A stretch of 6,856 nucleotides of DNA from Pseudomonadota bacterium (GCA_021783435.1 JAJXUC010000187.1:1-6856); one strand, 5' to 3'. Positions 1 through 6,168 are shown, counted from the first letter of the stretch. The notes: generated by a model not told the origin, from the sequence alone. Numbers and translations are program-made.

Positions 1-638
1 CGTGGGCCGTCGAGTTCAAACACGCGCGTCTCGCCACCGCGAATGGCGTGGCGCCCGACCAGGACGACGGCGACGAAGTCCACCCCGTCGCGGTGGGCGC
101 CCTCCGGCGTCGGCCGTCCCATGCCGCCCTCGGTGTCGATGCGGAACTGGTGTGCCTCGATGAACCATTGCGGCGCCGTGCGCAAGCCGGCGAACAGCCG
201 GCCCAGGCCCGTGAGCAGGCTTTCCCACCCCGGCATCGCGACGAGTTCGGGCGCCAGCGGCTCATACCAGCGCACCAAGCCGCCATGCAGCGCGTTATAG
301 GTTGCCGGCTGGTAGTGGGCGCGTTGCGCAGCCTGGGTCAACCGGGCTTGGCCCGGTTCCGGCTGCAAGGTCTGGATGAAGCTGCCGTGTCGGCGGCTGC
401 GGTAATGTCCGCCGTCCTTCAGGTAGAGGTCGGCCGGCAAATCGTTCCACAAGCCAGCCGCATCGGCGCAAGCGGCGGCGTCCAGCCCTCCCAACGCGGC
501 CAGCGACGGCGCCGGCAGCACACAGAATCCATGCGCGCCAAGCCGCTGCCGAGCGGTGGCGGCATGCACGGGCGACATGCGGTCGTCCATCCCGATGTCC
601 GGGCCGAACGAAGGACCGAAAGATGGCTCTGCACACAT
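1..638 (-). CDS. 2OG-Fe(II) dioxygenase family protein (partial, 3' end outside window)
   Basis: Non-heme iron, 2-oxoglutarate-dependent oxygenase resembling the PF10014 family, whose characterised members (L-isoleucine dioxygenase type) hydroxylate free amino acids. An uninterrupted frame of 212 codons runs off the left edge. The diagnostic stretch is TPEGAHRDGVDFV (about residues 177-189), giving the metal-binding HxD pair His182/Asp184. It is followed by the conserved RGGET around 200-204, after which the window ends, so the distal metal His and the C-terminus are not seen. I chose ATG 638, 12 nt after the glnS stop and preceded by a weak GAGGCA. ATG 590 and ATG 578 are in-frame alternatives and lose only a low-complexity N-terminus (SFGPSFGP). 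The spacing implies cotranscription with glnS. The substrate is unknown: the family link comes from motif memory, the amino-acid substrate is inference. Confidence 0.85.
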   Translation of the reverse strand, partial: MCAEPSFGPSFGPDIGMDDRMSPVHAATARQRLGAHGFCVLPAPSLAALGGLDAAACADAAGLWNDLPADLYLKDGGHYRSRRHGSFIQTLQPEPGQARLTQAAQRAHYQPATYNALHGGLVRWYEPLAPELVAMPGWESLLTGLGRLFAGLRTAPQWFIEAHQFRIDTEGGMGRPTPEGAHRDGVDFVAVVLVGRHAIRGGETRVFELDGP

Positions 639-650
639 CGCGGGTCTGCC

Positions 651-2429
651 TCAGGCGCCGCGCCCGTCGCGCAGCGTGGTGGTGCGGTTGAAAACCAGAC
701 GGCCCGGCGCGTGATCCCGGACATCGGCGACGAAATAACCGTGGCGCTCGAATTGCACGCTGGTGCCGGCCGGCAAGGCCGCCAGTCCCGGCTCGACCCA
801 GGTCTGCACGCGACGCAGGCTGTTCGGGTTCAGCGCCGCGAGGAAATCGCGCCCCCCCGCATCAGGCTGGGCCTCGGTGAACAGACGGTCGTACAAGCGT
901 ATCTCGGCCGGCGCGGCATCGGCCGCGGCGACCCAGGTGATCACGCCCTTGACCTTCACCGCGTCGGCGCCTGGCGTGCCGCTCTTGGTGTCGGGCACGA
1001 GCATGGCCTGCACTTCGGTGACCTGGCCGTCGGCATCCAGCGTGGCCCCGGTGCACGCGATCACGTGGCCGTATTTCAGGCGCACGCGGTTGCCCGGGAA
1101 CAGGCGGAAGAAGCCCTTGGGCGGATCCTGGGCATAGTCGCCGCGCTCGATCCACAGTTCGCGTCCACACTTGAAGCGGCGCAGGCCCCACTCGGGATGG
1201 TGGGGATGCACCGGGGCTTGGCAATCGTCCAGCATGCCCGGACCCATGACCTCGTCCCAATTCGTGATGACGAGCTTGAGCGGGTCCAACACGGCCATCG
1301 CGCGCGGGGCCTGCGGATCGAGGTCGTCGCGCAGCGCACCTTCCAGCGTGGCGTAGTCGATCCAGGAGTCGGACTTGCTCACGCCGATGCGCTCGGCGAA
1401 CAGGCGGATGCTGCCCGGCGTATAGCCGCGGCGGCGCAGGCCGGCGATGGTGGGCAGGCGCGGGTCATCCCAGCCGGCCACATGGCCTTCGTTCACCAGC
1501 TGCGCCAGCTTGCGCTTGCTGGTGACCACATAGGTCAGGTTCAGACGGGCGAACTCGTGCTGGTGCGGCAACGGGCGCGCCAGCAGGCCGAGGTCGGCGA
1601 GCTTGTCCAGCACCCAGTCGTAGAAAGGCCGCTGGTCCTCGAACTCCAGGGTGCAGATGCTGTGGGTGATGCGCTCGAGCGCATCCTCGATGGGGTGCGC
1701 GTAGGTGTACATCGGATAGATGCACCAGCGGTCGCCGGTGCGGTGATGGTGCGCGAACTTGATGCGGTAGATGGCCGGATCGCGCAGATTGATGTTGGGC
1801 GCGGCCATGTCGATCTTCGCGCGCAGCACCATGCTGCCCTCGGCGTGCTTGCCGGCGCGCATGGCCTCGAAGCGCGCCAGACTCTCGGCGGCAGGGCGCT
1901 CGCGCCAGGGGCTGTTCACGCCGGGCTCGGTCAGCGTGCCGCGGTTGCGCCGCATGTCCTCGGGCGACTGCTCGTCCACATAGGCCAGGCCGGCTTCGAT
2001 CAGCGCGCAGGCGGCGCGGTACATGAAATCGAAATAGTCGCTGGCGAAATACTCGTGGCCGACGCCGCCCACCACCCAGTCGAAACCCAGCCAGCGCACC
2101 GCGTCCCGGATGGCTTGCACGTAGGCCTCGTCCTCCTTCTCGGGATTGGTGTCGTCCAGACGCAGGTGACACACGCCGCCGTAATCCTGCGCCAACCCGA
2201 AATTCAGGCAGATGCTCTTGGCGTGGCCGATATGGAGGTAGCCGTTGGGCTCGGGCGGGAAACGGGTACGGATGCGCGCCGTGTCCAGCGGAGCCGCGGC
2301 GAGCTGGCGCGCGTCGCCCGGCACGCCGGCGAAACGCCGGCCGGCATCGCGACCGCTGGCCAGGTCGGCCTCGATGATCTGGCGTAGGAAGTTGGAGGCT
2401 TTGGGGCTGCTTGAATCCGTGGGCTGCAT
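651..2429 (-). CDS. glnS: Glutaminyl-tRNA synthetase (GlnRS)
   Basis: Cytosolic class Ic synthetase that charges tRNA-Gln with glutamine using ATP. The protein has 592 residues against about 554 in E. coli. The N-terminal ASNFLRQIIEADLASG matches the GlnRS opening. PPEPNGYLHIGHAKS carries the HIGH motif at 66-69, and the KMSKS-equivalent is TSKRK at 303-307. The C-terminal anticodon-binding beta-barrels are recognisable from LDPLKLVI (381-388) through VKVKGVITWV (491-500) to the end. About 20 extra residues sit between the N-terminal helix and the catalytic domain (roughly 28-50), rich in Arg, Ala and Gly. ATG 2429 is preferred: the in-frame GTG at 2459 adds ten residues of no GlnRS character and lies in the loop of a strong inverted repeat. 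No good Shine-Dalgarno precedes ATG 2429. The gene lies 95 nt downstream of the dehydratase gene and 12 nt upstream of the dioxygenase. Confidence 0.97.
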   Translation of the reverse strand: MQPTDSSSPKASNFLRQIIEADLASGRDAGRRFAGVPGDARQLAAAPLDTARIRTRFPPEPNGYLHIGHAKSICLNFGLAQDYGGVCHLRLDDTNPEKEDEAYVQAIRDAVRWLGFDWVVGGVGHEYFASDYFDFMYRAACALIEAGLAYVDEQSPEDMRRNRGTLTEPGVNSPWRERPAAESLARFEAMRAGKHAEGSMVLRAKIDMAAPNINLRDPAIYRIKFAHHHRTGDRWCIYPMYTYAHPIEDALERITHSICTLEFEDQRPFYDWVLDKLADLGLLARPLPHQHEFARLNLTYVVTSKRKLAQLVNEGHVAGWDDPRLPTIAGLRRRGYTPGSIRLFAERIGVSKSDSWIDYATLEGALRDDLDPQAPRAMAVLDPLKLVITNWDEVMGPGMLDDCQAPVHPHHPEWGLRRFKCGRELWIERGDYAQDPPKGFFRLFPGNRVRLKYGHVIACTGATLDADGQVTEVQAMLVPDTKSGTPGADAVKVKGVITWVAAADAAPAEIRLYDRLFTEAQPDAGGRDFLAALNPNSLRRVQTWVEPGLAALPAGTSVQFERHGYFVADVRDHAPGRLVFNRTTTLRDGRGA

Positions 2430-2444
2430 GGGAAATGGGGCGAA

Positions 2445-2474
2445 ACGCCGGCCGGGCACCTGCCCGGCCGGCGT
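2445..2474 (-). terminator. Perfect 14-bp inverted repeat in the glnS leader (possible terminator/attenuator)
   Basis: Arms 2445-2458 and 2461-2474 are exact reverse complements, almost all G and C, with only a 2-nt spacer (2459-2460). The repeat lies between the dehydratase stop (2525) and the glnS ATG (2429). Read on the minus strand, the 3' side is TTTCGCCCCATTTCC, which is a poor U-tract, so a classic intrinsic terminator is only one option. It could end the lipid operon, partly insulate glnS, or form a leader structure just 15 nt from the glnS start. The pairing is seen directly; the function is inferred. Confidence 0.5.
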
Positions 2475-2524
2475 GAAACGTCCTATTTTCCATCAAACCC
2501 CGTCGCGCGCCGCGCGCGCACGGC

Positions 2525-3025
2525 TCAGGCGGAGAAACCGGGCGTGCCAAGCGCGCGGCGCGGCGTGTTGATCACGAGGATCTCGACGCTGGCCGCCTCG
2601 TCGTCGCCGACACGCAGCAAGCCCGACAAGGACACGGCCGTTTCCGCCATCTGGCGCGAGCCGACTTCGATCGTCACCCACTCGTCGGCGCGCACAGGGC
2701 GCTTGAAACTGCATTTGCGGATACCCGCAAGCATCCCCAGATAGCCGTCGCCCATGCTGCGTGCATGCGCGTCGTCGACCAGCATGCCCGCGCCCGCCAC
2801 CTGCGCCACCGCCTCCACCAACAGGACTCCCGGAACCAAGGGCATGCCGGGGAAATGACCTTGCAGGATGGGTAGATCGCGCGTCCACATCGCGAGCCCG
2901 ACATAGCGGTTGCTCGCCAGCACCGTCACACGCTTGATGAACAGGATTTCCCCGCGGTGGGGCAGAACCCGCTGGATGGCCGCCTCGTCGAGTTCGATGG
3001 GATAGGCGCCCATGTCCCGACTCAT
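2525..3025 (-). CDS. FabZ-like 3-hydroxyacyl-ACP dehydratase (hotdog fold)
   Basis: Predicted to dehydrate a 3-hydroxyacyl-ACP to the trans-2-enoyl-ACP in the cytosol. The 166 residues form a single hotdog domain. VLPHRGEILFI (20-30) resembles the FabZ opening around its LPHR. GHFPGMPLVPGVLLVEAVAQ (56-75) is the FabA/FabZ signature, with the catalytic pair His57 and Glu71 spaced 14 apart. The C-terminal part (about 98-155) supplies the remaining strands and is less conserved. The length is slightly above a typical FabZ (about 145-155). ATG 3025 overlaps the PAP2 stop in an ATGA arrangement with GAGG about 10 nt upstream, so translation is probably coupled. The frame stays open upstream to 3523, but that part is antisense-like shadow of the PAP2 gene. 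The operon context suggests a specialised copy, not the housekeeping fabZ that usually sits beside lpxA/lpxD. Confidence 0.87.
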   Translation of the reverse strand: MSRDMGAYPIELDEAAIQRVLPHRGEILFIKRVTVLASNRYVGLAMWTRDLPILQGHFPGMPLVPGVLLVEAVAQVAGAGMLVDDAHARSMGDGYLGMLAGIRKCSFKRPVRADEWVTIEVGSRQMAETAVSLSGLLRVGDDEAASVEILVINTPRRALGTPGFSA

Positions 3026-3747
3026 GGCGCGATGACCTCGGCACGCTCGTCGGCATTCGCGGCGGATCGGCGAAAACCGCGCGGCCTCGTGATCCAGGCC
3101 ACGGCGGCCCCCAGCGCGGCGCCGCTGAACACGTCGACCGCGACATGTTGCTTGACCGCCATGGTGGAGTAGGCAATCGCCAGGCACCACAGCATGTTGA
3201 GGCGACGCATGCGGGCGCCAAAGCCCAGTCCCGGCGCCATCCAATCCAACCAGAAGGCAGAAAACACGGCCGTGGCCACGTGCAGGGAGGGGCAGGCATT
3301 GCCGCCGGCGTCCAGTCCTTTCAGGGCGGCGAAGTCGGGGTGTCGCGCCAAGTCGATGCTCCAGGGCGGCACCTTGGTAGGCCAAAGGTAGAACACAGCC
3401 AGGCCGATCAAGCATAGTGCGCCGATGCGCAGGCCGAAGCCGACGATCTCGCTGCGCGACGACATCAAGGCCGGCGGCAAGGACACGTAAACCCACAGGG
3501 AAAGATAGATCGGCAGCGCCCAAGGCTGAAACCCGATCCAGCGATCAAGCGCCAAGAGCGGCATCGTGGTGACGTGCCCGTCCGGGTGCCTGAGCAAATA
3601 GAAGTAGGCGGCAAAGAACACCAGCATGAACGCCGTGGTTCCGATGGACTTGAGCCAGAAATGGCGCCCGAGAATCCGCAGGGTCCTCCAGGCCAGTGCA
3701 GCCGCCCCCGGATTGATGCTTGCCGCCTCTGCCTTGGACTCTGCCAT
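3022..3747 (-). CDS. PAP2-superfamily membrane phosphatase/phosphotransferase
   Basis: Integral membrane protein of 241 residues, predicted to act on a lipid phosphate or transfer a phospho-headgroup. Hydrophobic segments lie near 36-52, 73-92, 103-122, 155-171, 183-197 and 203-219, consistent with six membrane spans. Two PAP2 catalytic motifs are clear: CPSLHVA (152-158, with His156) and S194-x6-His201-x3-Asp205 (within MAVKQHVAVDVFSG). The canonical first motif KxxxxxxRP is absent. Instead PTKVPP (123-128) occupies that place, as in the Aur1/Ipt1-like branch (PF14378), so a phosphotransferase is as plausible as a phosphatase. The start is ATG 3747, with AGGAGAAGG about 5 nt upstream, 23 nt after the ketosynthase stop. 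Its 3' end overlaps the dehydratase start by 4 nt. A PAP2 enzyme between a ketosynthase and a dehydratase suggests lipid finishing, but the substrate is unknown. Confidence 0.85.
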   Translation of the reverse strand: MAESKAEAASINPGAAALAWRTLRILGRHFWLKSIGTTAFMLVFFAAYFYLLRHPDGHVTTMPLLALDRWIGFQPWALPIYLSLWVYVSLPPALMSSRSEIVGFGLRIGALCLIGLAVFYLWPTKVPPWSIDLARHPDFAALKGLDAGGNACPSLHVATAVFSAFWLDWMAPGLGFGARMRRLNMLWCLAIAYSTMAVKQHVAVDVFSGAALGAAVAWITRPRGFRRSAANADERAEVIAP

Positions 3748-3770
3748 GAACGCCTTCTCCTGCTTCCGAA

Positions 3771-5030
3771 TCAGCCCGTCATACGCCGCGCAATCAGGCT
3801 CGCGTTGCTGCCGCCAAAGGCGAACGAATTGGACATGACCGCATCGATGCGGCACCCGTGCCTGGCCTGCAAGGGTACATAGTCCAGCGTGCAACGCGGG
3901 TCGGGATGTTCCAGATGCGCCGTGGGCGGGATCGATCCGCTTTCCATCGCCATGACGGCCAACGCGAGTTCCAGCGTACCGCCCGCGCCGATCAGGTGCC
4001 CGTGCACGGCCTTGGTCGAACTGACGGCCAGTTGCCTGGACGCGGCGCCAAACACGCCGACGATGGACTGCGTCTCGATCACGTCGCCCGCGTCCGTGGC
4101 CGTGCCATGGGCGTTGAGGTACTGGATCTGATCGGGCGCAAGCCGGGCTTCGTCGAGGGCCTGGCGCATGGCCGCGACCTGTCCATCGACCGAAGGCGCC
4201 GTCAGGTGGTGCGCATCGCTGGTACAGCCGTAGCCCGCCAGTTCCGCATGCGCCACGGCGCCACGGCGCTCGGCGCGGGACCGGCTCTCTAGCACCAGCG
4301 CAGCCGCCCCCTCCCCCAGCACGAAACCGCTGCGGTCGCGGTCGAACGGCCGGCAGCTCGCGGCCGGGTCGTCGGCATTCGGCCGCGCCATGACCCGCAG
4401 CGCATTCCAGGCCACCATGGATCCAGGCGTCAGCATGGCTTCCGTGCCGATGACCAAGGCCGCATCCAGGTAACCATGCCGGATCGCCCGCAATGCTTCC
4501 CCCGCCGCGATGGCCGACGAGGCGCAGGCAACCGAATAGGTATTGCCCATGCCGCGCAAACCATAGCGCATGGAAACCGCCGCCATCGAGGCATTGGCCA
4601 TCATGCGCGGCACGGACAGCGGATGCACCACGGTGGCACGCTTGCGGCTGTGCTCGCCGCCGAACAGCGCCGTGTAATACCGCGCGAACATCGCGTCCAG
4701 CGTGTGGGCGCCGCCGAAGCCGATGCCGACGAAAACGCCGAATCGATCGGCGTCGGAAGGCGTTTCATCGATGCCGGCATCGGCCATGGCCTCCTGCGCG
4801 GCCACCAGCGAAAACTGCGTGGCACGGTCCAGTCCCGCATCTTGGCTGTCGAGCAAGGATTCCGGCTCGACAGCGGCAGGCGCCATCAGGACATTGGGCA
4901 AACCCGCGCTCAGCGCTTCGGGGGCGCGTCTGATTGCACTGTGCGCCGAGAGCGCCGCCGCGAAACTGGCCTGCCTGTCCTTGCCCAACGGGGACAGCAT
5001 CCCGATCCCGGTCATGAAAACTTGGTTCAT
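3771..5030 (-). CDS. FabF-like beta-ketoacyl-ACP synthase
   Basis: Thiolase-fold condensing enzyme of 419 residues, full length for FabB/FabF. It would extend an acyl chain by decarboxylative condensation with malonyl-ACP. The complete Cys-His-His triad is present: Cys169 in SVACASS, His308 in LNAHGTATDAGD, and His345 in KAVHGHLIGAGG, with the conserved Lys340. FDRDRSGFVLGEGAAALVLE (229-248) and the C-terminal NSFAFGGSNASL (401-412) complete the family signature. It is therefore a catalytic ketosynthase, not a chain-length factor lacking Cys. ATG 5030 overlaps the ACP stop by 4 nt (ATGA) and has little Shine-Dalgarno of its own, so coupling to the ACP is likely. The N-terminal 30-65 region is divergent from FabF, and the pairing with a private ACP points to a dedicated pathway and not general fatty-acid elongation. 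Confidence 0.92.
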   Translation of the reverse strand: MNQVFMTGIGMLSPLGKDRQASFAAALSAHSAIRRAPEALSAGLPNVLMAPAAVEPESLLDSQDAGLDRATQFSLVAAQEAMADAGIDETPSDADRFGVFVGIGFGGAHTLDAMFARYYTALFGGEHSRKRATVVHPLSVPRMMANASMAAVSMRYGLRGMGNTYSVACASSAIAAGEALRAIRHGYLDAALVIGTEAMLTPGSMVAWNALRVMARPNADDPAASCRPFDRDRSGFVLGEGAAALVLESRSRAERRGAVAHAELAGYGCTSDAHHLTAPSVDGQVAAMRQALDEARLAPDQIQYLNAHGTATDAGDVIETQSIVGVFGAASRQLAVSSTKAVHGHLIGAGGTLELALAVMAMESGSIPPTAHLEHPDPRCTLDYVPLQARHGCRIDAVMSNSFAFGGSNASLIARRMTG

Positions 5031-5320
5031 TGACTGGGACTGGCCGAGGAATCGGGCATTTGAATTTCTGGCAATTCCCCGTTGTTGTGCGCCCGAACCT
5101 CCGCCTCGATCGCGGCGACCATGTCCTGGAAACGCATGTTCTGAAATTGCATGGGATCCGCAATCTGAAATCCAAAATGCTCCTCAACTTCAAAAAGCAT
5201 TTCAACCAGCCCCAAGGAATCCAAACCCAGATCGGAAACCAGCAGATCAGGCTGATCGAATTTCACCGGATCGACCTTGGCGCCAGTCATCAAGTATTTT
5301 TTAATGAGCTGCTCTAGCAT
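5027..5320 (-). CDS. Acyl carrier protein (dedicated)
   Basis: Carrier of 97 residues that would hold growing acyl chains on a 4'-phosphopantetheine arm. The attachment site is Ser35 in DLGLDSLGLVEMLFEVEE (30-47), followed by helix III and a short acidic, Ser/Pro-rich tail (about 80-97). Housekeeping AcpP is about 78 residues with a GADSLD-type site, so this is a specialised ACP. Its length resembles AcpXL-type carriers of very-long-chain acyl modules, though that similarity is general, not diagnostic. ATG 5320 has GAGGGATG directly upstream, and this Shine-Dalgarno overlaps the stop of the preceding small ORF. The stop overlaps the ketosynthase ATG by 4 nt. GC content by hand count over 5041-5320 is about 50%, clearly below the ketosynthase. 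The holo-form would need a phosphopantetheinyl transferase from elsewhere. Confidence 0.93.
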   Translation of the reverse strand: MLEQLIKKYLMTGAKVDPVKFDQPDLLVSDLGLDSLGLVEMLFEVEEHFGFQIADPMQFQNMRFQDMVAAIEAEVRAHNNGELPEIQMPDSSASPSQ

Positions 5321-5327
5321 GCATCCC

Positions 5328-5489
5328 TCAGCGTCGTTCTTTCTTGATGGGCGGCTGGAATCGCCAGTCAGGAGCCAGAATCAAAACGCGGTCTTCTTGG
5401 AATTCGATCATTTCAAAACCCTGATATTTCTCACAACCGGTCCGCAAAACCTGGACCGCCATGACACGTCGTGCCTCGATGGACACCAT
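5328..5489 (-). CDS. Small hypothetical protein at the head of the acyl operon
   Basis: Unrecognised 53-residue ORF (MVSIEARRVM... to ...PPIKKERR). It is mildly amphipathic, with an aromatic/acidic middle (GFEMIEFQEDRVLILAPDW, 24-42) that looks like one or two beta-strands, and a basic tail. There is no signal peptide or membrane segment. Evidence for coding is positional: the stop is 7 nt before the ACP start and overlaps the ACP Shine-Dalgarno, as in coupled pairs, and the GC content (about 53%) matches the ACP. The start is uncertain. ATG 5489 lacks a good Shine-Dalgarno; GTG 5576 would give 82 residues but runs through a dyad-rich stretch at 5535-5562; ATG 5462 has GAGG upstream. A regulator or small partner of the ACP/ketosynthase is possible but unsupported. 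Confidence 0.5.
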   Translation of the reverse strand: MVSIEARRVMAVQVLRTGCEKYQGFEMIEFQEDRVLILAPDWRFQPPIKKERR

Positions 5490-5534
5490 GTTGCCGCCGC
5501 GAGGTCTTGCGCCTGAGACAGTCGAGGCTGCCCC

Positions 5535-5562
5535 ATCAATCGTCCGATTGATTCTGTGAATC
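5535..5562. promoter_or_regulatory. Operator-like cluster of inverted repeats upstream of the acyl operon
   Basis: ATCAATCG-TC-CGATTGAT (5535-5552) is an exact 8-bp dyad with a 2-nt spacer. GATTC-TGT-GAATC (5550-5562) is an exact 5-bp dyad that overlaps its right end, and a GGATCC palindrome follows at 5566-5571. The cluster is 46 nt upstream of the preferred small-ORF start (5489) and inside the divergent spacer shared with the secreted-protein gene at 5714. On the minus strand TTCACA (5561-5556) is near a -35 consensus, but I could find no convincing -10. Regulator binding is inferred from symmetry only. Confidence 0.35.
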
Positions 5563-5713
5563 CCTGGATCCTTCACGCCCAGGCAGACGGCAACGCGAGA
5601 ATATCAGCAACCCTGCGCACCCAGTCCTTGGGCGACGGGAACAAAAAGATCGGATCCTGTCGGCAAGACGGCCGTTGTGTGCGTTGATGGCGATACATAC
5701 GCAGGAGAACGCC

Positions 5714-6088
5714 ATGTTGCGACAAACCTTGATCGGCCTGGGCTCTGCAATCGCTCTGGCCTCAGCCCCGGCGGCACATGCGGGAGATGTCTGGTGGTCG
5801 GTATCGGTCGGCGTGCCCGGCGTCGCGTTCGACGTCGCCCCGCCCATCGTTTACGCACCGCCGCCTCCCATGGTCTATGCGCCACCGATCGTCTATGCGC
5901 CGCGGCCCGTCGTGGTGGCGCCACCGCCCGTGGTGTACCGCGCCCCGCCCCCGCCCGCCGTCGTGTACGCGGGCTATCCCTATGGATATGGCTATTACAC
6001 CCCAGTGGCGCGTCCGGGCTGGAAGCCTCATCCCTACCGGCACGGCTGGAACCGGGGCTGGCACCACGGGCATCACGATGACGATTGA
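5714..6088 (+). CDS. Secreted PXPV-repeat-type Pro/Tyr-rich protein, copy 1
   Basis: Precursor of 124 residues with a typical Sec signal peptide (MLRQTLIGLGSAIALASAPA...) and a predicted signal peptidase I site after AHA (residue 23), so it is exported to the periplasm or beyond. The mature protein opens with DVWWSVSVGVPGV. It then carries repeated VYAPP/VVxPPPVVY units (about 42-86), a Gly/Tyr patch (GYPYGYGYY, 87-95), and a His/Trp-rich tail ending HHGHHDDD that could bind divalent metal. This layout fits the PXPV-repeat proteins (PF12778) widespread in Burkholderiales; their function is not established. The start at ATG 5714 is fixed by AGGAGA at 5703-5708 and the signal peptide; the frame is open upstream to 5675. 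It is followed by a strong terminator and is divergent from the acyl operon. Confidence 0.85.
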   Translation: MLRQTLIGLGSAIALASAPAAHAGDVWWSVSVGVPGVAFDVAPPIVYAPPPPMVYAPPIVYAPRPVVVAPPPVVYRAPPPPAVVYAGYPYGYGYYTPVARPGWKPHPYRHGWNRGWHHGHHDDD

Positions 6089-6130
6089 GCTGGCCAAGCA
6101 CCTCTCGCGCGCGAAAAGCGGGCGCATCCA

Positions 6131-6168
6131 AACCTCGGGGCAGGCAAGGCCTGCCCCGAGGTTTTGTT
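6131..6168 (+). terminator. Intrinsic terminator after the first PXPV gene
   Basis: Arms 6131-6145 and 6149-6163 are exact 15-bp reverse complements (core CCTCGGGGCAGGC), with the loop AAG at 6146-6148. The T-rich run TTTTGTT (6162-6168) follows immediately. It lies 42 nt after the stop of the gene at 5714-6088, so that gene ends here and the next paralogue probably has its own promoter. The A run before the first arm would also give a short U-tract in the opposite direction. Confidence 0.92.

Noticed and set aside
295..636. 113-codon minus-strand frame at the left end, starting with GTG 636
   Set aside because: It is one frame off the dioxygenase, which carries the HRDG motif and runs continuously to the window edge.
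48..2387. 779-codon open frame on the plus strand
   Set aside because: It lies wholly antisense to the dioxygenase and glnS. Long antisense frames are expected in GC-rich coding DNA, and the translation is Arg/Ala/Gly/His-rich without recognisable domains, whereas the minus strand gives a full GlnRS.
1465..2550. 361-codon minus-strand frame overlapping glnS
   Set aside because: Alternative frame of glnS on the same strand; very Arg/Pro-rich and without motifs.
3026..3523. N-terminal extension of the dehydratase frame up to 3523
   Set aside because: Overlaps the PAP2 gene in another frame, is Arg-rich and lacks hotdog features. ATG 3025 with the ATGA overlap is the better start.
3748..3894. 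Extension of the PAP2 frame to a start at 3894
   Set aside because: Would overlap the ketosynthase C-terminus (FAFGGSNASL). ATG 3747 has a strong AGGAGAAGG ribosome-binding site.
5490..5576. GTG 5576 as start of the small ORF (82 residues)
   Set aside because: No Shine-Dalgarno, low-complexity N-terminus, and it passes through the inverted-repeat cluster. Kept only as an alternative.
5577..5713. Sigma-70 promoter elements in the divergent spacer
   Set aside because: A TATTCT on the minus strand and TACATA on the plus strand are visible, but neither has a -35 box at 16-18 nt, so no promoter is called.
5846..5945. Possible DNA tandem repeat or CRISPR-like array
   Set aside because: The repetition (tatgcgcc, ccgcccgt) comes from coding Tyr-Ala-Pro-Pro units in the PXPV gene; there are no regular spacers.
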